A DNA stretch of 64,000 nucleotides. It comes from Monilinia fructicola. Its lineage: Eukaryota > Ascomycota > Leotiomycetes > Helotiales > Sclerotiniaceae. Positions 22,207 through 35,578 of the stretch are shown here, one piece after another. Position numbers and translations under genes: made by a program. How positions within the stretch are numbered: position 1 is the first letter of the stretch; every line of letters begins with the position of its first letter. The notes under the pieces are model-generated. The model was not told the origin of the DNA, made no database searches, and saw only the letters and a program-made list of their open reading frames with translations. The DNA lies in the NCBI GenBank assembly GCA_008692225.1, contig VICG01000001.1, positions 248,001 through 312,000 of the forward strand. Reading direction: 5' to 3'.

Positions 22207-23759
22207 TTCATATAATATTAAATCTAATTGCAATATTAGTAGCGATGTTATAGAAAGCAAAAAGATCGACCATAACAGCAATGAGCACATTCAAAGTATC
22301 AATACTGACAATGGTTTTAACCTTCGTATTTCGTAACAACAGGCTCGATTTCCAACACGATATCAAAATCATACCATCAATTCCGCGTCCTCTCCTGCAA
22401 CGTAGAGTTCTCCCCGAATAAATCAGAAAAAGCGCAATACGCCGTTCTTTCCCCCGCTTCGCCCCTTTCGATCCACCCATTCTCCAACCCCGGATCCACC
22501 CATTCTTCAACCCCAGGTCAATTTAGGGGCCGAGGTCTGCTGCACGCTAAAACGTTAATTAGATGACACTCCACGCTGCAGTATCATCGCGGACTTCCAT
22601 CGAAAAGTTAATTAACAGCTCGTAGGCGCCCAGTCCCGTTCTAGATGTGCTAGCCATCGTACCACGTATCCTGCCCCCTCGCCAGACGCGTTAGTAATCG
22701 TACCACGTATACTTTCCCCTCCCTTCACAAAAGGTTAAATGGCGAGCCCTCTCTAGCAGGCGTTATCTAAACATAAGCCAGATTTCGATCTTGTACTTAA
22801 TCTAGAGTGCCTAAGTAGTACATGGTAAGCTTTTAGCGTTTATTTGTAGCAAGATAAAAATCCAACGCTAAGTCATATTCGCTAGATCAATAGGGGCCAG
22901 TCCATATTTTAACCTATCTTGAGGGGAGGGGAGGATAGTAGCTGGGCGAGCTGGAAGTAGTAAAGTCAATCTGATTTTCTAAAACCTTATCATGTCGTGA
23001 TAAAAGGATTGGCTCTCGAAATCACTTTGTGTTATTTTTAGATTTTTGTGCCATTTTCACGGGTTGTTCATATTTTCGTTTTTTAGAATCCAGTACAATG
23101 AACATGTTTGAAAATATCTATATAAAATTCAATCTCCACCCTGACTCTTTTTCAGCCTTTTGGAATCAAAATTGATTAGGTGCAAGCACCTCAAAATCAT
23201 TAAACCTACACGTCATCCAACAGATTGCGTATAATCATTAATTATCAGTAGATTATTGCGCGTCCTGATTAGCTTTTTCATAAATGCTGCGACACAGTCC
23301 CGTCTTGACGATTTCTTGTTCTTCTCACAACCCCTCCCTGTACGTAAACTGAGGTAGATCCTGCTCATTTACATTTCTCGAATCTATACGGTAAGGCCTT
23401 GGGCTCGCTGACCGCCACTGCCTCGTTGCTTACTCTCCCTCGAGCCAGCTCCCCAACTGGGTCTGTTTCGTATATGGAGAGATTAAGTTTGGCCCAAGAG
23501 TTTCACCGATTCATATAACGGAATCTGCAACTTCGAGCTCGTAGCTGCTCTTTCACACGTGGCATCGGAAGTATACAGTACTGTACTGTAAGACAGTCGG
23601 GGAATCATGCAAGGCTAGAGCAACGATTCGACCCGCTTCACCGCATGCTCGCAGGAATCTGGACTCTTTCAAGGGAAGTTTCTGACGTTTCTACATTGTT
23701 CGACGGTAAACATCGTAATCGTATTACCCGCCACTGCCTGTTGCACTGCCTATTGAGCC
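22207..23759. other. Gene-free spacer
   Basis: Mixed-composition DNA with no convincing ORF. Positions 22640-22730 hold two diverged copies of a segment with gctagccatcgtaccacgta / gttagtaatcgtaccacgta, suggesting a relic duplication. Confidence 0.5.
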
Positions 23760-24160
23760 CCTCCGTATTTGGAACTTTCTTTTAACAAGGCTTGCTGAAG
23801 AAGTTAATGTCTAGAGTAGTTAGCTAGAGAGCAAGGCTCAAATGATATAAGATCCACTAATATTGGCGTGCATGCGGCTCAGGCGCTCCGCTTAATGAGC
23901 CCTCTTTTGATAAGGGTCATTAAAGAAGTTGATACATCTAGTTAGAGCAAAGCTTAAATAGGACCCATTATAGTACAGTAACAGTACCTGTACTGTTACT
24001 ACTGTAGTGGCGTGCATGCGGCTCCAGCGCTCCGCTCAGTCAAACTTTTTTTCTAACAAGGGTCATCGAAGACTCTAATACTGTATCTACTATCTACTCC
24101 GTACAGAGCTCAAATTAGATCCACTATCTTAGCGTCCATGCGGCTCCGCTTATAATTAGT
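23760..24160 (+). repeat. Diverged tandem repeat, about 120-bp unit, three to four copies
   Basis: Three to four copies of a unit containing a CTTTTnnnAAnGGnnnnnTnnAAGAAGTTnATnnnTCTAG part, a AAGCTTAAATnnnATCCACTA part and a GGCGTGCATGCGGCTC part followed by GGCGCTCCGCTTA. The clearest copies start near 23760, 23880 and 24010, with a partial one near 24100. Copies differ by substitutions, so the array is old. Confidence 0.7.
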
Positions 24161-25678
24161 CGTGGCATACTGTATAATCTCTACTCTGTATATAAATTAT
24201 GCTTATATGATATTTATATAATATCAACTCGCTATATTATGCTTATACAATGTATGAATAGCTTCAAAGTTGAGTATACTACATAATATAAACTATATGA
24301 TGTACTGGTTATGTTAGGTCTACTTCCACCAAGGTATCGCTTGATCTACTGGTAAGACTTCGTGCCAATTTCCTACTCTGCGATTCAAGCTCCTTGATCT
24401 CAGTATCGTTGCTCGCCATCGAGTAGAAAAGTTGCGTTCAACTTGACAAAATTTTTACTATGACCTCTGAAACCACAGAAACAGGCACGATCGTGGATAC
24501 CAGATGTACTATCATGACTCAAACATGAAAGCCCGAAAGCTTGTAATTGGGAAAGGCTTTCCAAGACATGTATGGATGATCTCGTTCAGCGCAACATGCT
24601 CAAAAATGAGGTACTGCACGCGGCCATTCTTCTCTTGAGAGAAACCAGTAGCAGTGATGAAAACTCCGTGGAATAGTTTACTCAACATCCAATCTATTAC
24701 TTCAAACATAATCACCATCCAAAGCCACCAGACATGACTAATCTTAAGAAACGTAAGCCCACAACCCTGCATATTCAAGGAGAGCCCAAGAACATATGAA
24801 TGCAAGTCACGGTGAACACAGAGAATCCGGGTTCATAACATTGCTTCTTTGAGACAGCAACCAGGGATTGGATTCAAGTTCCACCCATAGAAGGCGGCTT
24901 CTAGTCAACAAAGGCAATTTTCCCCAGGTTAGACAAAATGACAAGTACGTATCGAACACCTACCGAGTATTGAACCCACCCCGGCGAGGATCAATACACA
25001 ATTGCCCAACTTTTTTATGTAAGTACTCCCCCAACACGTCTCGATTTAGTGCGGGGAGAAACTGCCGACATATGCAAGAGGGCTGGCGTGTATAATAAGG
25101 TAGTTTGCGTAGGATCAAGCTTTCGATGGTGGAGGCTTTTGGGTTGACAACATCACTGTTGGAAGAAAAGAGACTTGGCTTCGAATTGTCTATGTAACAA
25201 CTTTACTCCTTATATAGAATCAGTATCAACACAAAACCTTTCCATCACATTTTTGCCAATATTCAAATGGCCTGCGTATGGAACGCGAGCCGAAAACATC
25301 AATTTCAAGGGGAAAGTCAGTAACTTCAAAGATTCATCAAGATTCCAATTTCCAATCGCTTTTATTAGAACGGATCCATGTAAAAAGAGGTTAACAGAAT
25401 ATTTGAAGACACTCGTCGAAACTGTTGTTATCAAAGACAATTACTATATATCATACAACTTTTTAGTAACTTGAGTAATGCTTTTATCCTTCGGCGTTCC
25501 ATGGATCTATACACCCGCTGGTGAGCACATGAACTACCAAAACACAGATTCTGTCGTCAATTCGCAGAGGGAAATACCTAGCAACCTCAAGGTAGAAGCC
25601 ATGCAAAATCGAGGCAAACATGTGATGCGTGCACAGTAGCCTGATTAAGGTTGGCTGGAACTCTTTCTGAGTTGCTCA
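24161..25678. other. Gene-free spacer next to the ABC transporter
   Basis: AT-rich to 24300, then ordinary composition. ORFs of 75-100 codons (24512-24805, 25175-25474) show no domain. The stretch just below 25679 is the 3' flank of the transporter. Confidence 0.5.
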
Positions 25679-28600
25679 TTAAGATTGGTCTATGTTCGTT
25701 GTAAACAGCTCGTAATATCTTGCTTTCTTTGCCATCAGCTCCGCGTGCGAGCCATATTCGACAATCTGCCCTTTGTCCAGAACGTATATCGTATCCGCAT
25801 TCTTGACTGTGCTCATACGATGGGCAATTGTTATCATTGTACGTCCCTTCTTCGCCTTCTCAAGTGCCTCTTGGATTAGAGCTTCGCCTTGGGAATCGAT
25901 GGCTGATGTGGCTTCGTCAAGGATTAGGATAGCAGGATCTCTGACGAGTGCTCGGGCAAGGGCTAGACGCTGCTTTTGACCTCCACTCAATTGATCACCA
26001 CGATTGCCGACAACGGTATCAAATCCTTCACTAAAATCTACATTAGTACCTCGTGCTTCCCAAATTTTCGACTCAAAACTCACGGTAGCGAAGAGATGAA
26101 GTCATATATATTAGCCTGTTTGGCATGCCTTCTCTAGGACAGCCTGAGGAATGACTTCGTCCTCGTTTCCAGCCAACAAGTTCATCCTTATAGACCCGCG
26201 AAGCATTGTCGGCTCTTGATTCACCAACCATCCGATACAGCGGCGGTATTCAGAAAGATTGAGGGAAGTGATAGAATCTCCGTCAACGAGGATCGTTCCG
26301 CTCTTAGGATCATAAAAGCGTTCAAGTAAAGCCACAATCGTGCTCTTACCACAACCAGTGTGTCCAACAAGTGCAATGCTTGAGCCGGCAGGAACCTTGA
26401 GTGAAACGTTCTTCAATGCAGGATGCTCAAGTCGAGTAGGGTATGCAAAGTTTACGTTCCTGAATTCAATAAACCCTTGAGGCTTTCCATTTCCGGGCTT
26501 TCCGCCTTCATCTGATGCGGGATCGATGCTCGATTTGCGATCGAGCAGCTTTTGTAGTCCAGAAGCGGATCGCTTTGCTTTGCCGATATCAGGCGTGAAG
26601 GAGAATATCAAGCCTGCTGAGTATGCACTTGTGATAATGGAGGAGTAAACCACTACAAACTGAAGAAGGGAGTACTGGCGCTCAAGAAATAGAGTTCCTC
26701 CGTACCAGAATCCCAGTGCCATACAAGCAGTGACGCCAGCTCGTGCCAGGGCAAGTACAAGTGATGCTTTCAAACTCGACTTCAACCCCTCTCGAGAAGA
26801 CGCAGTGAGGATGTTCTCGTAAATTTTAAGAACTTCGTTCTCTCTTGTGAGAGCAGCCACGGTCTGAATGGCTGCAATAGCTTCACCGGCGTATGCAGCC
26901 GATGCTTTGGTGTATATTTCGTTGAGTTTCTCAAATTCACCAACCGCCCAAACTCCAATACAGCCGCTTGCGACGAGAACGGGGATTACTGATGAACACA
27001 CAAGTGCCAATTTCCAACCAAAGACTACACCGACAACGAAAGCAGACACGAGAGTGGAGACCGCAATCAGGATCATGCCAAGAGTGCCACCGCTGATACC
27101 TGCCAAATCCGCAGCCTCGGTAGAAAGGAAGCTGACAAGCGTGCCAGCTGAGTTGGTTTTGTCGTCGAAGAATGCAATCTCTTGACGGAGCATTTGTTTC
27201 AACGCAAGCTGGCGAGCCCTGTGTATCAAGCGCTCCGAACAGTATGCGAAAACTAACCCTTGGACGCTGAATACTAGGATCATGACTAGTGCCAGCATGA
27301 AGAACATCCATGCCCAGAAGCCGGCATCCGAGCGAATTTGATTGGCAAGACTGAGGGGCTTTGATATAGCAATTACTCCTTTACCGAAAAATATAGCTGA
27401 GGCGGGCTCCTCGACGCCTGCAATAACCGAGCAGAAAAGGCCAAGGAGAATGTAGTGCCATTCTTTGGCATTCAGTCTCAGGACGAAAGTGACCATCGAG
27501 AGCAGTGAATACGAAGAGCTCTGCTCTTGGATGGAGTGTTCTCCTGGGGGAATTTCAGTGACCTCGGTGTCCGAGAATTCTCCTTTTTCGATGTCAGTTT
27601 CAGCAGTGCTTATCTGCTTGACATTTTCCTCCTCGTGATCTATATCCTCTTCTTCTTCGATTGCCCTTTGAGCTTTTACAAGGTCGTAGTATGGTCCTCG
27701 ACAATCCATCAACTCTGTGTGTGTACCTTGCTCAACAACCTTACCGGATTTCAGTACGACGATGTTATCGGCTTCGCGGACAGTAGACAAACGATGCGCA
27801 ACGATGATAGTTGTTCTGGTTGTACTCGAGGCATTCAGCGCTGATTGAACAGAAGCCTCTGTTTTTGTATCCAATGCTGAAGTGGCTTCATCGAGAATGA
27901 GTATCTTAGGCTCGGCAACAAGAGCCCTCGCGATGGCTATCCTTTGCTTCTGGCCTCCTGATAGCTTAGATCCTTTAGTACCTGTGATTGTTTGATATCC
28001 CTGCGGGAGAGCTTCAATAAACTCATGCGCATTGGCAATCTTAGCAGACTCTTCGATTCTCCTCTGTTTATCCTCGGAGGAAGCAGTTTCAAATTGAGTA
28101 CCGACAAACCCATGCGCGATGTTCTCGAATATGGTTGTATCAAACAAGAAAGGTTCCTGATTAACGAGTCGGATTTGGCGTCGAAGCCACTTCAAATTGA
28201 GATCTTGCAGGTTGTGCTCATCAAGAACGATCTGGCCAGCCATGGGTTCATAAAAACGCATAAGTAATTTTGTAATGGAGCTTTTACCAGAACCAGAGGC
28301 TCCAACGACGGCGGTAGTTTTGCAACGAGGAAATGAGATACTCAGATCGTCGGCCACCACAACGCCTGGCCGAGAAGGATATATGTGGCGAATATTTCGC
28401 AGTTCAATGTTGCCTTGAACATTGTCAAGCACAATCCCATGTTCTGACATGGAATCAATTGGAGGGATTCGCACAATCATTTGAAAGACTCGCTTTGCCG
28501 CTGCAATAGCTGTTGTGAAAGTTTCTGCATTTTGCCCCACCCCGAGAACACAAAATGCTGCACTCTTGGTGATCAATGTGATGGCTACGACAGCCCTAAA

Positions 28601-29593
28601 GGTAACCTCGCCTTCAACCAGGAACCGCGAGCCTTGCCAGAAAGCCAGTGCAACATTGAGGTAGCCCGTCCCCACGGTGATAGCAACCATTGTACCCATG
28701 AGAGTTTTCAGGGTAATCTTAGCCTTTTCAGCTACATCAAGGTATTTGTCGTAAGAATCCACAATGTGCTTTTGCAAACCTAGTGCCGTTGTACTTCTGA
28801 TTGAGCCTATTGCTTCTTCGGCGATAGAACTTCCAGTGGATTGTGCTTCCATAGATTGCCCAGAATACCGAACTGCAATCTTATTGCCAAGATAGAGAAG
28901 GAGAAGACTAAGAAAGAAAGACCATATCAGAATGAAAGTAAGTTTCCAAGACAAAGCAAAGCTGACAATATACGTAGCCAGTAGCGTTCCCAACGCGCTG
29001 ATCGTGATTGATAATTTCTGAGAAATGGCGTCCTGAATGATATTCAAGTCCGCGCCCAGCTGTGCCACCAGCTGTCCAGTGCCGATGTCATCGAAAACTG
29101 CGATATTTTGGCGCAAAACCGCTTCCATGTACCGCAGCTTGATTTGACGCGTGATCTTTGAGCCAGTATAGGCGAATCCAGCGGTAGACACGAACCAGCA
29201 TACAAACGCGCCAATTGCTATATATACAAAGTACAACGAATAAACGGAGATGAGGTGGTTGGAATGGCTCGTGACAGCGTCGCCATTTTGAATGCCGGCA
29301 AAAATGTAGGATATTTGGCCCAAGATAATCTGCACGGGTGATTAGCAGAGTGAAGTTTGCTTTTTGAGGGCGAAAATATGTACAGGAGGCAGGGGAATTG
29401 TAGCGCCAGCTATTAAAGCGCAAAACGTGCTGATAGCAATGATAATCAAGTCATTGGCTGTTGCGAATCGAAAAAGAGTGAAGAACGAGACTTTGACATC
29501 GGGGAAATGCAGTTGTCGCTGAATGATTTCCGCGTCTTCATGGCCCTTCACAACGCCGGGACTTTTTTCGTCAAGACATGATGCTGTAAGCAT
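25679..29593 (-). CDS. Full ABCB-type (MDR) ABC transporter
   Basis: Exon 1 is 29593-29384, exon 2 29329-26084 and exon 3 26030-25679, about 1,268 residues in a TMD-NBD-TMD-NBD layout. NBD1 (Walker A near residue 415) has [24 protein letters not shown] and [15 protein letters not shown]2 has [24 protein letters not shown] and [12 protein letters not shown]. This is a B-family exporter of the multidrug or a-factor-exporter type. The last intron (26083-26031, gtgagt...ttttag, with a TACTAAT branch site) is clear. One extra base at about 26115-26116 (GG in acaGGctaat) breaks the frame inside the highly conserved EKACQT-ANIYDFI block around residue 1141. Coding continues intact on both sides, so I treat it as a sequence error or a very recent mutation. 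Its place between the CarB-A-C and ATP-grasp/NRPS genes suggests it exports the cluster product. Confidence 0.9.
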
Positions 29594-31957
29594 GGCGAGG
29601 GTATCCCGGATCTAAGCTCTTATGAGGCTGCTGTAGAAGGCCTTTATGCTACAGGCTTCTTTTGAAACCGTTTCAAGAGGTAGGATTCAACGGTTGTAGT
29701 AGCCTGTGATCCAGAGGATCATTCTACAATGATTCGAGATAATGGTCGGGTTTTGCGGTCAAAACCCCATTAGCAAGTGGTGGACTTGGGTAAAATCCGG
29801 CTTCTAGCTTTGAAATGCCGTCTTATACTTGCCCCATGGATGCACGATTGCTTTAATGCCGCCTATTCATGCCGTACGTGTCCCATTTTGAAACATTGAG
29901 GCATTGAAGTGCTAAAGTGCTGAAAAGCTGGAGTTCTGAAGTGCTGATCATGAGGACCTTAGTGTTTAGATGATACAGAAAGAGGTGAGCATAAAATCCC
30001 AGTGAACTACTCGCCGCTTTTACCCCTGTTGGTCTCATAAAAGGATAGCATCTCATTTATACTGCTTATATGCGTACTAACAACCCCGGGGCCATCTAAG
30101 CCTCGGTGCGAAACGAGTTGAACTAAAGGAATTATAGGTGACCCACTTCCACCTTTATTAATAAATATACGATAATCATTATTTGAATATATAAAGATAA
30201 ATTTCAATCAACTATTTAAAGTGTATTATTAGACTTAATAAAGCCTATTAATTCTTTAAATATTTATGATATAAAGATTTAGTATTAAAGCGTTTTAATA
30301 ATATCAATCTTTTAATTAATCTTCTAATTATATATTTTATATGTTTTAAAAAGTAATAAATAGATTCTCATCATTAATCAAAATAATAATATACTTTTTT
30401 TGAATTTGATATCTTTAAAAGGTATTAAAATAATAAGCACTACCTAATTTATTATTTTCTTCCCTTTTTCTTCCGCCCTAGAAAAGCTAGACATTGTTTA
30501 CAGTACTATAGTAAGATATGAGGGACGCGGGGGAAAAGCCTGGACCACCGTTGATACAGTAGATATGATCACATAGTATCAAACTTTGAGAAAAGCCTAA
30601 TTACGGGGCGGTAAAGTAATCCACACTGCACACTGCACACTGCACAGCAATGGAGCAAACTTAAACCTACAAGGGAGGACGGAATGTTGATCTGACTAGT
30701 TCTACAGTACTGTAGTGTAACGTACTGTACATAAGCGCCGCGGATTTGATATCCACTTCAGATTAGTACTACTTCGGAGCAATTTCAAAAAAAAAACCTA
30801 AAAAACTATGCAGAGTTGGTATGTAACAAGGGTATATAGTAAACTTTCTACTATCACTTACTGGATTACTATAGGCCAGCTGTCCACAAAAATAAATGAT
30901 AATAGAAAGCTAATTGTTTGTAAACTAATCGAGTATAAATCTTATAATATCGTTGATAGTATATACTGTAGTCTTGACCTATGAAGCGAATACGGTCTGC
31001 GGTCTTGAATCGGAGTGTTGAACTCAACGTACTTATATGAAAGTATTAGCTGTCTATAATAAATAAATGAAAATGGAAAATAATATAATTAATACTAGTA
31101 TATAATTGCAAACAACGAATTTCAAACAAAGCCAGTACTGTCTGCGATCTCCAATCGGATTCTTAAACCCAAAGTACACGTATCGCCCGGAAAGTATTCA
31201 AAATAGTACGCTAAAATAAGGGGGAAAAGGCTAATTATATTACTTCCTTTTCGAAACTGAAATCTTTGAAAATACTTTCTGGCGGCACAAGTACTTATGT
31301 GGAAGTACAGAGGTTGGAACTTGGAACGGTACTGTATGTCGCGCTGAAAACCCTCACTGCCAAAAACTCGAAAAGGGTAAAGAGCACCAGGGTGTGAGAC
31401 TGGGACCGATGAAACAAGATGGTGTAAGGCTAAGCCCTTTTTGAGTGGCCTTTCCTACTGTACAGTAAGATCACACCTTGTAGTTGTCGATCTCCAGGGC
31501 ATATTTCTAGGATAATGATTACCGCGTTAAGAAGGCTAGCTATTCTTGGAGTCTAGCTATCATGTGAATCTTGCTACAGTATTACATACTTTCTTAGGTT
31601 TTTAGCTTGCCCAACTTGAACATTTAGCTGTGTTCAGCATTATTTTGAAATACAAAAACATATCTAGCTGGATAGAGTAATATACTACGCTTCAAGATCT
31701 AGGAGTGCCAGGCTTTTCTCTCTTAAATATTTCCAAGCAGCAGTGAGGTTTTGTTAGCCAAACCTTTGACTCACTGATGAGATTACAGAAGATTTTCTAT
31801 CTCTTGTGCAATTCATAAAACCCTTGCTGGTGCACTGTGAAATACTTGATTCCAATCTCATTGCTCGTCAAATAGGTTGGCTGACTGCAAGACTTCATCA
31901 ATTCGCTTCTTCAGAGCTGGAACCACCAGAGTTCCTCGGCTGTTTTTATACAACAGT
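29594..31957. other. ABC promoter and AT-rich spacer
   Basis: Divergent spacer between the ABC transporter and the ATP-grasp gene. Positions 30140-30460 are very AT-rich without ORFs. Short palindromic words such as cagtactgta and gtactgtac recur at 30705-30735. Two diverged copies of a segment with gtatagtctatgaa-like sequence and the motif caatcggattcttaa / gaatcggagtgttgaa lie near 31000 and 31150. No gene is seen. Confidence 0.5.
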
Positions 31958-34133
31958 ATGGCTTCACAGTATACGATACCTGGCTACCTTCGGCACGTGC
32001 TTGAAGTAGATGTGGACGCGAGGAAAGGTAGGCGTCAACTGCACTGCAGTATTTAATCATGAATTGCTGAGAAACATCACTAAATGTGACTTAGTTCTTC
32101 TTGAATGTTATTGGAAGCTCAATGAGCACTTGCCCTCCATCGAAGAACAGGTACCAAAGGTTGATCAGGAGGTCTCCTTTGCCACCTTGAATCTTTTCTT
32201 CGCCCCATCGCCAATATTTCCGCATGGAAAGGATTCAGACCGTGTAAACGACATACCATGTTTTGCTTTTCCCGAAAGCCTTGAAGACCCCCGTTCCAAG
32301 ATTTCGCTTTTTCTTCAAGATGTGATAAGAAAACATGTCGCTTTGTATGGTTCTTCCATCACTGCTCTCAAGCTTTTACTGCCCAAGGTCAACGGTTATG
32401 TCTGTCGTGGCGACATTATTCAGCGGCGCTTTCTCACTTGTGATCTAGCTGAGAAGGCAGCAGACTTTACCACCGTTAGACAGCAAATCCGAGCTTTTGA
32501 TTTCAAGGGAGAAAACATCCTCCAAAGGGCTCTATGTGGCGCCGTCGGTGCTGTCGTACTGAAACGACTTCCTGGCATCGATCAGTCACTCGTAACATCT
32601 GCCCTGGATCTACTAGATCATGAGATGCTCTATCGACTCTCTCTGACTTGGATTCTGGATGCCCCCTTACCAAGGAAACGGCTCGCAATGGTGGAAGGGA
32701 GGCCAAGTCCCGCTGTCTCAGCTGCTTCGATGGGTATCTATCGAGCGGCATCGGCGCTGGGTATTGACCTCGTTGTTTTGGATCATGATGGTCACTGGGT
32801 CCAAGATCCAGCCATGGAATCTCTGCGCGCCGAGTTTATTGCATGCGATATCACAATAGATGAGGGTTTACCGGATCGGATTGTACAGGCTGTATCCAAG
32901 AGCAAGGAACCAATAGATGCCATTGTAACCTTCCCAGATGCCTATCTCTTGAGTACCGCTCGAGCGGCCAAGAAGTTGGGACTTCATACTAACCCACCGG
33001 TAGCACTAGAGATGTGCCGTGATAAAAGAAAGACGCGTGAGATAGCATCGGCAGACGTGCAAGTCTTGTCCGTCACCGGAGTTGCGGACCTGAAGCAGCA
33101 GCTGCCACTTTTCGTTGATCTCATTAAATATCCACTTATTGTCAAACCTACAATGGGATGCTCCTCCGAAGGCGTTAGCAAAGTCACTTGTGAAACAGAG
33201 CTCATCGACGCCGTGTCTCGGAACGAGGAACAATTTCCTGGAGTCAACTCTCTCATCGAGCCATATGTGTCAGGTCCCGAAGTTGACGCAAACTTCGTCT
33301 TGCTAGACGGTAAACTCATATGGAGCGAAATCAACGATGATTTCCCTTCTTCTGCTGAGATGCAACTATCTAATGACATCCCTGACGAGAATTCAGCGTC
33401 AACATCATCATCATCATCATCGAAATCTTTTGCGGAGTCGTCCACGATTATTCCCTCCATACTCCCTGGGAACGAGATTGCATTGTTGAAAGCATCCTTA
33501 GCGGAAACACTTGTCAAGCTAGGCTTCAGAAATGGCGTATATCACCTGGAAGCTCGTGTCAAAGACAGCAAAAGCAACTACGCCATGACCACTACCGGAG
33601 TAGAGCTTGTAGAGTCTCCCCAGTCACCCAACGCGACTAGAGAGCCAAGCGTATTCCTCATTGAGATTAATGCCAGGGTGCCTGGACACCAGGAAACTTT
33701 CGCGGTGGAATATACCTACGGTATTGACTACTTTGCGCTCTCGATGCTGATGGCACTGTCATCCGACAAGAATTCGGGAAGCAAATCAGTGGATAACACC
33801 GCTTTGGAATCTGTTATTCATACTCTAAGCCAGCCTTACTCTGCACATGTGCAGTACCCAACGAATATTGTATTTATACCCGCTGAGCGTGGCGGCACTT
33901 TCATGTATGCAAAGCCGCTGCCAGAAGACTTGATGAGGCATGTTGTTGAATATACAGTGTTTATACAGAAGGGTGAGGTTATCAAAGACCCGGAAAAGGA
34001 AGGGAAGTGGCCTTTTGTAGCTTATTTCTTGGTTGTTGGAAGTCTGACGGGTCGGGAGGGGAGAGAGCAGGTTAGGAGAATTGGGGAGAGGATTAGGAAA
34101 GCGTTTGAGTACGAGATGAAAGCCTTAGAATGA
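31958..34133 (+). CDS. ATP-grasp ligase (carnosine synthase/glutathione synthetase-like fold)
   Basis: The main ORF is 32010-34133. A better N-terminus begins at ATG 31958 (MASQYTIPGYLRHVLEVDVD) and reaches it through a one-base slip at about 32021-32029 (aggaaaggta), giving about 724 residues. The first 225 residues form a conserved-looking N-terminal domain (TKCDLVLLECYWKL). After MVEGRPSPAVSAASMGIYRA comes an ATP-grasp fold: CRDKRKTRE, then YPLIVKPTMGCSSEGV (ATP-binding Lys and glycine-rich loop), LIEPYVSGPEVDANFV (adenine-binding segment) and FLIEINARVPGH (Mg2+ site). Such enzymes activate a carboxylate as acyl phosphate and join it to an amine, making an amide or dipeptide-like bond. In this cluster it could couple an amino acid to the bicyclic core or form a dipeptide substrate; that is inference. 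It is transcribed in the same direction as the NRPS 1.4 kb downstream. Confidence 0.85.
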
Positions 34134-35578
34134 CTGTAGAGAAAACTTGTCTTTGGAGTCGACGTTCTCGATCTTATTTTACATAATCAATAGATACAGA
34201 TATTTACACGTGATTTTTAGAGACTAACGGCCGCTAGCTCCGATTTTCCTTCCTAGCTGTTGCCATTGAACAACATAGCTTCGTCCCTCTTTCATTCTTC
34301 CTTCTATAACCTTGGAACTTTATATCCTGCTATGCCGGCTGGAGATAGCAATTCGTTTCGTTTTCGTTTCGTTTCGTTAAGTCAAGTTAGGTTATGTTAC
34401 GTCACCTAAAATCTAAGAAATTCTGGCAATCTGGTTGGTCAATACGAATGATCTCAGTTCAACGGTCATAATGTATAGCTATGGGTAGGTGGCTTGCGGC
34501 ATACGATTGATTAGGTTGGGAATTGAAATACCTAACCACAGTATCCATGGATATGGAAGAAAGCCAAATCATTCTGCCTTTACAATCCAATCCTTCCTTA
34601 CGAGAGAAAGCGGTGTAAAATGATCTAGCCCATATTGCTCAGCGGTATGCTTCCGCAGCGACCTGGAAACTGTAAAAACAGTGAACAACTGAGTCTCTTG
34701 GGTTCTAGATGATGCAATAATAATCTTGTTATTTTGGTAGCTTACGGAGTAGAGGTATAAGAAGGTACAGCTCCGGTATCGCCGAATAATAGCTCTAATA
34801 TAGGTCAACTAACGCGCCAAGATATGCATCTACTATAACAACTGCTTAAGAAGTCAGTCTCGAATCTTTAACCTTTCTTCCTACAGTATAATAATCGTTG
34901 GCTCCCAGGTCTTGAAGGCTAGTCGATTTTCTCAAGATATGTTTTCGAGATTATATCATGAATATAAGGATTCTCCATAATCGAGTTTTTATGAAAGTTT
35001 ATTAAAGCTTGGGTAGACTGTTTTCAGAAATTTTAGACTTGAATAGGTATCCATGGATAATGTAGTATTATAGTTTCGGTAACATCATACTCAATCGAAG
35101 CAAGCTTCCAAGGTTATCACAAGGATCACCAATAGATCCATATTCTCGTATGCCCGATCTAAGCAAGCTTAGGTTTGAACCTGCATGCATATAAGCGAAC
35201 AATTCAAAATAGGTTTTCAAAAAAGTGCCCAAGACCTTAAAGTGTATTTCTTGAACGGGGTCAGATGAGAATGTTTTCGATTAAACAATGATCAGCTATC
35301 GGAGGCCTGAATATTTCATTATAGATAATAATTTAGTCATGGTAGTGTGGAAAAATCTACGGTGCCCCCCGTTGCTACCACTGACTGGGGGGTGAGGTCT
35401 ATAATGCCCCGGCCGTCCATGGCACGGTATCTCGCTGAGGAACAAATATAGCTGTGGTGAAAGGAAGTGACCATTTAGTCCAGAAAGTTTCTGGACTGGC
35501 TACTAGGTACTTTCGTATGACACTGTTTGAAGATTTTCTGTTTGCAACATTCTCCAGAACCAAACTTACCTAGCATCA
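34134..35578. other. Spacer and NRPS promoter
   Basis: No gene. TTTCG repeats occur at 34350-34376 (cgttttcgtttcgtttcg). A small GC-rich inverted repeat (gccccccgttg / actggggggtg, 35362-35394) stands out from the AT-rich background about 190 nt before the NRPS start. Confidence 0.5.

Noticed and set aside
25679..29593. Calling the ABC transporter a pseudogene
   Set aside because: Only one single-base insertion is seen, in a window where essential genes carry the same kind of indel. All ATPase motifs are intact and splice sites are good.
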